From: Infirmifilum lucidum
GTDB lineage: Archaea; Thermoproteota; Thermoprotei; Thermofilales; Thermofilaceae
DNA: 64,000 bases
Direction: 5' to 3'
NCBI RefSeq assembly: GCF_014876775.1
Contig: NZ_CP062310.1
Coordinates: 1,341,699-1,405,698, forward strand
Of this stretch, positions 59,165 to 64,000 are shown piece after piece. The notes below the pieces were generated by a model that was not told the origin of the DNA, searched no databases, and was given only the letters and a program-made list of their open reading frames with translations. The position numbers and the translations under genes are program-made. The first letter of the stretch is position 1; every line of letters starts with the position of its first letter.

Positions 59165-59899
59165 CTAGAGGTTGACCCGGAAACCGGCGTCTTCCTTCGT
59201 CATTAGAACCCTCACGTTCTTTATGCCCAGCTTTGACATGCTCTCGACCCACTTATTTGAAAGCGCTACTGCCGCTACAGCTCCCACGAGGTGCGCTTTA
59301 GCCTGTTCTACAATAGAGGCCAGAGCGGAGAGAGACTGGAAGTCGTTCACGACGCTCTTTACGACAAGCACCTTGCTGTCCTTCTCGATGCTGTCCTTCG
59401 GCACGTGTAGGTATATGATCTCCCCCCTCTCCCCAGACGTGTAGGACGCTGTTAGGAGCTTCCCCCAGTTCCCGTATGCTCTCTCAGAGGCGACTGCGAC
59501 ATCCGCAAGGAGCCACTCCGCCACCACCACTGCCAGGCCGGCGTTGCGCTCGGGATACGTCAGCACTATGTCGACCTCGAGGCCCGAGTAAAACTTCCAC
59601 ACTACGTAGCCTATCAGGTTTAGTATCCGCGGGTTGAAAAGTATCCTCCACTCCTCTACGACTCTGTCCTCCTTTACGAGACTCTCCCTGAGCGCTCTCT
59701 CAACGAGCCTCTTCTCTCGTATAGCGTCCAGGATCTTCTTAGCAGTCTGTCTCTCCGGGAAATGGGAATAGCTTGTATACCTCCACAAGACCTGTGCCGG
59801 GACGCCTAGAAGCTCCTCAAGCTCCTTGAACGTGTAAACCTCTTTCAAGCCACTAAGCAACCTGGCAACTATATACGAGCTCTCCTCCCCCTCGCTCGA
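59165..59899 (-). CDS. HTH plus PRTase-like regulator (GfcR-like)
   Basis: About 244 residues. Residues 5-60 form a helix-turn-helix (YTFKELEELLGVPAQVLWRYT, SHFPERQTAKKILDAI). The rest resembles an orotate-PRTase-type domain, with NWGKLLTASYTSGERGEIIYL in place of the acceptor loop and KVLVVKSVVNDFQSLSAL where the PRPP loop should be. The PRPP signature is degenerate (VKSVVNDFQS), suggesting a ligand-sensing regulator rather than an enzyme, as in haloarchaeal GfcR. ATG 59899 gives MSSEGEESS; earlier in-frame starts exist at 59917 and 59935. Confidence 0.65.
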   Translation of the reverse strand, partial: SSEGEESSYIVARLLSGLKEVYTFKELEELLGVPAQVLWRYTSYSHFPERQTAKKILDAIREKRLVERALRESLVKEDRVVEEWRILFNPRILNLIGYVVWKFYSGLEVDIVLTYPERNAGLAVVVAEWLLADVAVASERAYGNWGKLLTASYTSGERGEIIYLHVPKDSIEKDSKVLVVKSVVNDFQSLSALASIVEQAKAHLVGAVAAVALSNKWVESMSKLGIKNVRVLMTKEDAGFRVNL

Positions 59900-59943
59900 C
59901 ATTAGCAATTCCAGCATTAAGAAAGAGAATAACATATTTATGT

Positions 59944-60753
59944 CTAAAGTTTCTGCCGGCTCCCCTCTCCATCCTCTTCTTTAATCCCCTCCTCCTGTCC
60001 GCCCAGTATGCCTTCAAGCTCCTTTCGAGTCTCCTCCTGGAGCCGGTGGATCTCCTCAACCTTGCTCCGGACTTTTTCAAGCCAGTCACGGCTACACTCA
60101 ATACCCTTGTGAACGAAGAACGCTATCCCCTCATTTCTACTCTTGAATATCCCGGCTTCGACCAGCAAGTCGATCACGCTCAAGTCGGCCTGAGGTAGCC
60201 TGACGGAGGAAATTATGGTAGAGGGGGCTCTGAGCCACGAACCAGATAGAGCCTCTCTTATAATGCGGTCAATTTCCCTCAGGGCCTCGTCGAGAACCCT
60301 GAAGTCCCCCTTGACTACCTTGACTCCACCGGGAACTTCTACTGCTACCACCGGGAACCTCCTGCGGCCCCTCCTACCCCTGAGACTATCCTTTATGGAG
60401 TCGATAACGTCGTCAAGCCTGTCCTCTAGCTCGTCAAACATCCCCTCATCCACTACGTCCTCGATGTAGTCCTTTAGGTCGGAGTACACGGGGCTCCCAG
60501 GGCTATAGCGCGATGCGGCGCGGAGCAGGAGCTCTCTGGCCTTAGTCTTTGCCGCAAATTTCAGATTCTTTAGTTCTGACTCGAGTTTTCTAGCCTCGAC
60601 TAGAAGGGCTAGAAGGTCGGCCTCTGAAGCTGCGTTCCTGTAGCTCGCCTCTATCGAGGAGAGTTTTTCTCCAAGCTCTGCTAGCTTGGCTAGTGTCTCT
60701 TCTCTAATTTTCTTGGCTTCTTCAAGAATATGCTTTAAGTCCTCGCTTTCCAT
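59944..60753 (-). CDS. Coiled-coil protein with internal ribbon-helix-helix-like domain
   Basis: About 269 residues. N-terminal coiled coil (ILEEAKKIREETLAKLAELGEKL), a middle region with basic RGRRGRRRF, then SSVRLPQADLSVIDLLVEAGIF with SRNEGIAFFVHKGIECS (about 190-225), which has the beta-strand/two-helix pattern of RHH regulators, and an acidic coiled C-terminus. ATG 60753 is preferred because it is 20-30 nt downstream of the TATA element and just after a GTAAC palindrome that could be its own operator. The protein is probably a DNA-binding autoregulator. Confidence 0.6.
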   Translation of the reverse strand: MESEDLKHILEEAKKIREETLAKLAELGEKLSSIEASYRNAASEADLLALLVEARKLESELKNLKFAAKTKARELLLRAASRYSPGSPVYSDLKDYIEDVVDEGMFDELEDRLDDVIDSIKDSLRGRRGRRRFPVVAVEVPGGVKVVKGDFRVLDEALREIDRIIREALSGSWLRAPSTIISSVRLPQADLSVIDLLVEAGIFKSRNEGIAFFVHKGIECSRDWLEKVRSKVEEIHRLQEETRKELEGILGGQEEGIKEEDGEGSRQKL

Positions 60754-60755
60754 GT

Positions 60756-60784
60756 GTAACGTAACGTTACATAAATATATAAAG
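60756..60784. promoter_or_regulatory. Bidirectional promoter with GTAAC operator
   Basis: GTAACGTAACGTTAC (60756-60770) contains the perfect palindrome GTAACGTTAC (60761-60770) and abuts ATAAATATATAAAG (60771-60784). The TATA element lies about 22-28 nt from ATG 60753 on the minus strand and about 28 nt from ATG 60806 on the plus strand. The palindrome covers the likely minus-strand transcription start. Confidence 0.55.
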
Positions 60785-60805
60785 TTTTCCTGGTAGTGCT
60801 CTTGT

Positions 60806-61351
60806 ATGAGAAAAGTTGAGAACATCTACCTCATTCTTCACCCCCGGCCAGCCTACGTCATAGGGAGTGGAGCTGTAGGCGAGAAAGTAAACTTCATGGC
60901 GGCGAGCTGGGTGTCGCCCATTGCCGAGGAGCCACCGCTCGTCGGCGTAGCGATTGATGTCACCAGCTACACTCACGAACTGCTAGAGAGCTACGGTGAA
61001 TATACGGTGAATGTATTGCCGGTAGATAGAGTCGAGGACATTTATTTCTATGGTAGCAGGAGCGGTCGGGGCGTAGATAAGTCGCAGAGGCTGAGCTACA
61101 GAAGGGGCGTGAAGGTGAGGGCTCCCGTCCTAGAAGCCTCGATAGGCGTGCTAGAGTGCAGGGTTTTCGAGAAGGTCAGGGCAAAGGACGTTACGTTCTT
61201 TATCGGCGAAGTACTCCACGCGGAGGCCGACGAGAACTTGTTCGACGAGAAGAGAGGCTGGAACCTTAAGAAGGTGAACCTGCCTCTACACAACTGGGGG
61301 AGAGGCTTCTACGACGTCGGGAAGTTCTACCTCGTGGGCTCGAGTGATTAG
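60806..61351 (+). CDS. Flavin reductase-like FMN-binding split-barrel protein
   Basis: 181 residues. N-terminal LHPRPAYVIGSGAVGEKVNFMAASWVSPIAEEPPLVGVAI is the usual flavin reductase (DIM6/NTAB) pattern, with YTVNVLP and CRVFEKVRAKDVTFFIGEV following. It binds FMN and may transfer electrons from NAD(P)H to flavin. ATG 60806 fits the shared TATA element, so the message is leaderless. It overlaps the alba gene by 4 nt tail to tail. Confidence 0.85.
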   Translation: MRKVENIYLILHPRPAYVIGSGAVGEKVNFMAASWVSPIAEEPPLVGVAIDVTSYTHELLESYGEYTVNVLPVDRVEDIYFYGSRSGRGVDKSQRLSYRRGVKVRAPVLEASIGVLECRVFEKVRAKDVTFFIGEVLHAEADENLFDEKRGWNLKKVNLPLHNWGRGFYDVGKFYLVGSSD

Positions 61352-61623
61352 AGGAGAGAAGTGATCTCTATTTCTATAACTGGGACGGATTTTTCCTCTG
61401 TTTCCTCTCCAACTTCCTCGCTGTATATCTTTATCTGCCCGTATGCTATCTTACCGCCCGTCATGCGCTTTACAGACTCTGTCACTTGGGCTGCCTTCGA
61501 GATGTTGTGCCCCCTGGCTTTAATGACGAGTTTTCTCGTACCTTTCTTCAAGAGCGTGAGGACTTCCAGGATATAAGTGCTTGCGGGCTTCTCCCCAACG
61601 TATATTACCTCTTGTTGCGACAT
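61348..61623 (-). CDS. albA: Alba chromatin protein
   Basis: 91 residues. VIYVGEKPASTYILEVL and KKGTRKLVIKARGHNISKAAQVTESVKRM with the IKARG loop (Lys of the Sir2-acetylated region is replaced in the N-terminus) define Alba, an abundant dimeric DNA/RNA-binding protein of archaea. The ATG at 61623 is preferred to 61635 because it gives the family N-terminus MSQQEVIYVG. A slightly acidic insert (SEEVGEETEEKS) enlarges the final hairpin. Confidence 0.93.
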   Translation of the reverse strand: MSQQEVIYVGEKPASTYILEVLTLLKKGTRKLVIKARGHNISKAAQVTESVKRMTGGKIAYGQIKIYSEEVGEETEEKSVPVIEIEITSLL

Positions 61624-61675
61624 ACAATTCAACAATTGGATTTGAAGAGATGTTAATTTATCTTGTGCAAGAGTG

Positions 61676-62512
61676 CTACGTGCTTAGGACGACTAAGAGT
61701 CCTTCTGGAGTTTTGTCGGTCTTCACAAGTCCCTTCTCTTCCAGCTTCCTGACACGCCTGAGCGCCGTTGTTGAGGGTAGCTCTAGGCCTTCGCGTATCT
61801 CCCTGAGGTATGCCCTGCCACCACGGCTCTTCAGGAACTCGATTATAGCCCTGTCCTCCTCGCCGAGCAAATCGGCTCCGCGCTTACCCCGCCTAAGAGT
61901 AATGTAGCCCAGGACTACCGCGGCAATAGCGGCAATTGTGAAGAGAAACACGTCCTGCCATTGCTTGGCTAAGCCCGGCTGGGTAGGTGTCGTCTGCTGT
62001 GGCTGAGCACCAGAAGGTACTTCAGCGATACTCACCGAAAGATCCCCGTTAAGCCTGCTGTAGCGGAGAACAAGGTATTCGCCTGCTCTCTGGATGCTGT
62101 CGGGGATGGGCTCCACGCCTAGCAACGCGTAGTTGCTGTGAATGTATAGCTCAAGGCTCTGGTTCCAGGACTCGATGACCAGCTGGGCGGGGTCGCCCGC
62201 CGGGAGCCTCGACACGAACGTGATATTCACGGCCTCGCCTTCCCGGGCCATGAACGTCAGAGTGTTGCCAGTAAAGTTGTACAATGGGGCAACTCCCAGG
62301 CTACTTGAGACGCTAATGGCTTGAACCTGGCCCGGAAGCATCAAGGTGAATATGCCGTCGCGTGGAGCCGTTGCAGTAATGCTGCCCTCAATGCTCCCTC
62401 CTGGGAGTATATACAGTCTTTCGGCCCCTTGTAGCCCCTGGGATAGCACGCTGACGGTACAGAGCAAGAAGCAAAGAGTGAATCCAAGAAGAGCCTTTTC
62501 CTTTACGGTCAC
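61676..62512 (-). CDS. Membrane-anchored winged-helix regulator with ectodomain
   Basis: 278 residues. Signal peptide (ALLGFTLCFLLCTVSVLS), a beta-sandwich ectodomain to about 170, a Pro/Gln linker, one membrane helix (FLFTIAAIAAVVLGYI, about 190-206), and a cytoplasmic winged helix (LGEEDRAIIEFLKSRGGRAYLREI, then TTALRRVRKLEEKGLV) of the ArsR/MarR kind. The layout is a one-component transmembrane regulator that reads an external signal and binds DNA. GTG start at 62512. Downstream target genes are not evident. Confidence 0.75.
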   Translation of the reverse strand: MTVKEKALLGFTLCFLLCTVSVLSQGLQGAERLYILPGGSIEGSITATAPRDGIFTLMLPGQVQAISVSSSLGVAPLYNFTGNTLTFMAREGEAVNITFVSRLPAGDPAQLVIESWNQSLELYIHSNYALLGVEPIPDSIQRAGEYLVLRYSRLNGDLSVSIAEVPSGAQPQQTTPTQPGLAKQWQDVFLFTIAAIAAVVLGYITLRRGKRGADLLGEEDRAIIEFLKSRGGRAYLREIREGLELPSTTALRRVRKLEEKGLVKTDKTPEGLLVVLST

Positions 62513-62566
62513 AAAATATCAGCACCGCCCAAGGCTTATAAACATTGAGCTGTTTTACGCGCGAGG

Positions 62567-64000
62567 CTACCGGCCGAAGAGGCCCTTCAAGAATTTTACT
62601 AGACCCTCTAGTGCCAGGGCTACCCGCATGTACAAATCGCGTAGCCACTCAGCGATGGTGTCCCATATGCTCTTCGCAGGCTGAGGCTGTGTCGGCTGAG
62701 GCGATGGCTGGGGCTGCTGTCCCGGCTGTTGTACCTGGGGCTGCTGAACCGCAACGCTGGACGACTTTGCGAGGTCTAGCACTAGGCTCCCAAGCTCCGA
62801 CGCCAGCTTTAGATAGGCCAGTCTATCTGCATCCGACGAGGCGAGCAGGCTCTGGTTGTAGAAGTATATTGCCACGAGGAAGTCTTGCGTTGCAGACGCT
62901 ATCTCGAGGGCCCTCCTAGACGAAATATCCAGGTACACTCTAGAGCCACTAGCCCTCTCCTGGAAGTCGAGCATCGCCGCCTCGGCCAGGGCAATACTCC
63001 TCGTAGCTGCTACAGAGGCTAGGAAGTACCTGTTTGAGCTGTAGAGGGAAGTTGCCGCAGTGTAGTACGTTCTTGCATAGTCCAGCAGCACCGAGGGTGA
63101 GCCCGCCTCCGAGAGCACTGAGTACACGTAGGGCCACGTCGACCTCGCTATCGCAACGTAAGTGCTTGCCTGCTGGTAGGCGCTCGCCGGCTTACCCTGG
63201 GGCAGGCCCTCTATCCAGAGCTTTGCCTCCTCGAGGAGCGCGGAGGCATATGCAAGGCTCTGGAGAGCACCTTGAGGATCCGACGACCACATGGAGGCCG
63301 AAGAGTTGAAGAGCCTGGAAGCCCTTATTACGAGATCCCCCGCGATTACCTTGTAGTTCAGTTCCGCGAAGCTTCGGGCTTCCAAGTTCTCTACGAGGGA
63401 CATGTACCTTGAAATATCCTCCCGTATGTTATCAACTTCTGTTTCAAGTTTTCTCCCAGTGGAGTAGTCCACGATGAACTTGATCCACCTCGACGTTGCG
63501 ATACTCGAAGTCAGTAGGAGTATGCTCCCGGCGTTGTTCCTGTACCTTCTCGCCGTATCGAGGTACGAACCAGCATAGGTGTTCAGGTAGTTGAGAAGAG
63601 CGTTCTTGGTGAACGAAGTGAGGGGGGAGCTGTTCACATATGACCTGGCACTGCTCAGCTCGGCGACGGCAATCCTTTCAAGGGTGCTCCAGATGTCGCT
63701 AACTTTCCTCACTACTGCGTCGCTGACAGCAGGGTTGGCGTACGCGCGCGGCTTAAACTGCACGTTGAAGAAATAACGCAGGGCTTCCTCGATCGTCGAA
63801 ACCTCTACGACACGAAGGCCCCAGTTCTTCATAGCGTACTCCGTTAGGTTTACGGTGACAGGCTGAGTCGAATATATCTCGAATGGGCCTATCCTCCGCA
63901 CGACAACCCTGTAGGTTGTCACGATACCCTGTCCCGGCGGGACTAAGAACAGCCTAGCGCCACGAGAAGCCATGGCCTCGGCCTTCTCGTAGACCCCTCC
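62567..64000 (-). CDS. Secreted Lon-type (S16) protease, C-terminal part, runs off the window
   Basis: The frame is open to the window end. The first residues read GGVYEKAEAMASRGARLFLVPPGQG, which matches the end of the Lon proteolytic domain (VGGVxEKxxAA..G...lvP), including its catalytic lysine, so the Ser lies outside the window. About 440 further residues follow: helical repeats rich in Ala/Ser/Tyr, a Pro/Gln linker (QQPQVQQPGQQPQPSPQPTQ) and an amphipathic helix at the C-terminus (LYMRVALALEGLVKFLKGLF). This resembles archaeal exported S16 proteins with a long helical tail. Partial: true start not visible; the ATG at 63973 is internal. Confidence 0.7.
   Translation of the reverse strand, partial: GGVYEKAEAMASRGARLFLVPPGQGIVTTYRVVVRRIGPFEIYSTQPVTVNLTEYAMKNWGLRVVEVSTIEEALRYFFNVQFKPRAYANPAVSDAVVRKVSDIWSTLERIAVAELSSARSYVNSSPLTSFTKNALLNYLNTYAGSYLDTARRYRNNAGSILLLTSSIATSRWIKFIVDYSTGRKLETEVDNIREDISRYMSLVENLEARSFAELNYKVIAGDLVIRASRLFNSSASMWSSDPQGALQSLAYASALLEEAKLWIEGLPQGKPASAYQQASTYVAIARSTWPYVYSVLSEAGSPSVLLDYARTYYTAATSLYSSNRYFLASVAATRSIALAEAAMLDFQERASGSRVYLDISSRRALEIASATQDFLVAIYFYNQSLLASSDADRLAYLKLASELGSLVLDLAKSSSVAVQQPQVQQPGQQPQPSPQPTQPQPAKSIWDTIAEWLRDLYMRVALALEGLVKFLKGLFGR

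Noticed and set aside
1-64000. tRNA and rRNA genes
   Set aside because: I looked for the GGTTC-type T arm and acceptor pairing in all intergenic stretches and found no convincing tRNA; no rRNA-like sequence is present.

Overview
The window looks like chromosome of a hyperthermophilic crenarchaeote close to Thermofilum (Thermoproteia). The evidence is an Alba chromatin protein, a nurA-herA-mre11-rad50-type block, a tungsten-type aldehyde:ferredoxin oxidoreductase with a polyferredoxin, an archaeal MetE core, HEPN/MNT and VapBC pairs, many GTG/TTG starts, and TATA boxes about 26-30 nt before start codons, which implies mostly leaderless mRNAs. The genus is inferred, not shown.

Layout. 0-5.4 kb: sugar nucleotidyltransferase, membrane proteins, GT2 glycosyltransferase, SppA. 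5.4-9 kb: lipoamide-dehydrogenase-like protein, a structured RNA candidate, MFS transporter, DUF981. 9.2-10.6 kb: SerK-like serine kinase plus cysteine synthase behind a palindromic operator. 11-17.7 kb: TatA, divergent MoeB-like E1 and MobB from one symmetric promoter, a HEPN/MNT pair with a nonsense codon, MetE core, SfsA, AOR plus ferredoxin. 17.7-26.7 kb: CBS-HPF-like fusion, FHA protein, phosphoribosyltransferase, Sua5, dolichol-kinase-like protein, frameshifted VapBC, zinc-ribbon proteins with a 167-bp duplication.

26.8-41.6 kb is the most unusual part: a phospho-signalling and cell-surface island. A Ser/Thr kinase-FHA protein, a membrane FHA protein and a PP2C phosphatase form one operon. 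Around them are two more membrane FHA proteins, a coiled-coil protein, large surface proteins with InlB-like repeats, a zinc-ribbon membrane protein, a stand-alone protein resembling the phospho-Ser/Thr lyase domain of class III lanthipeptide synthetases, and a 1024-residue VWA protein ending in a dockerin. Several share a cytoplasmic coil motif built on G-E-x4-Y.

41.9-49.3 kb holds peroxiredoxin and nurA-herA-mre11-rad50. The Rad50-like protein has no cysteine; a transmembrane hairpin sits where the zinc hook should be. 49.3-55.3 kb holds an RpiB, a GH16-fold protein with a probable CTG start, and a DUF554 gene split by about 3.9 kb carrying a C25-peptidase-like surface protein and a truncated copy of the island's zinc-ribbon protein. 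This creates a 1.27-kb inverted repeat with the island about 17 kb away. A clan AA aspartic protease pseudogene follows.

55.6-64 kb: threonine synthase-like enzyme, DUF1611 (DgcN-type) protein and a PP-loop, MurL-like protein; an HTH-PRTase regulator; a ribbon-helix-helix protein with its own operator; flavoreductase; Alba; a membrane winged-helix regulator; and the C-terminal part of a secreted Lon-type (S16) protease running off the window edge.

Four small genes (HEPN, VapC, aspartic protease, DUF554) are visibly broken. They are either true decay or, for the single-base cases, sequencing error or recoding.
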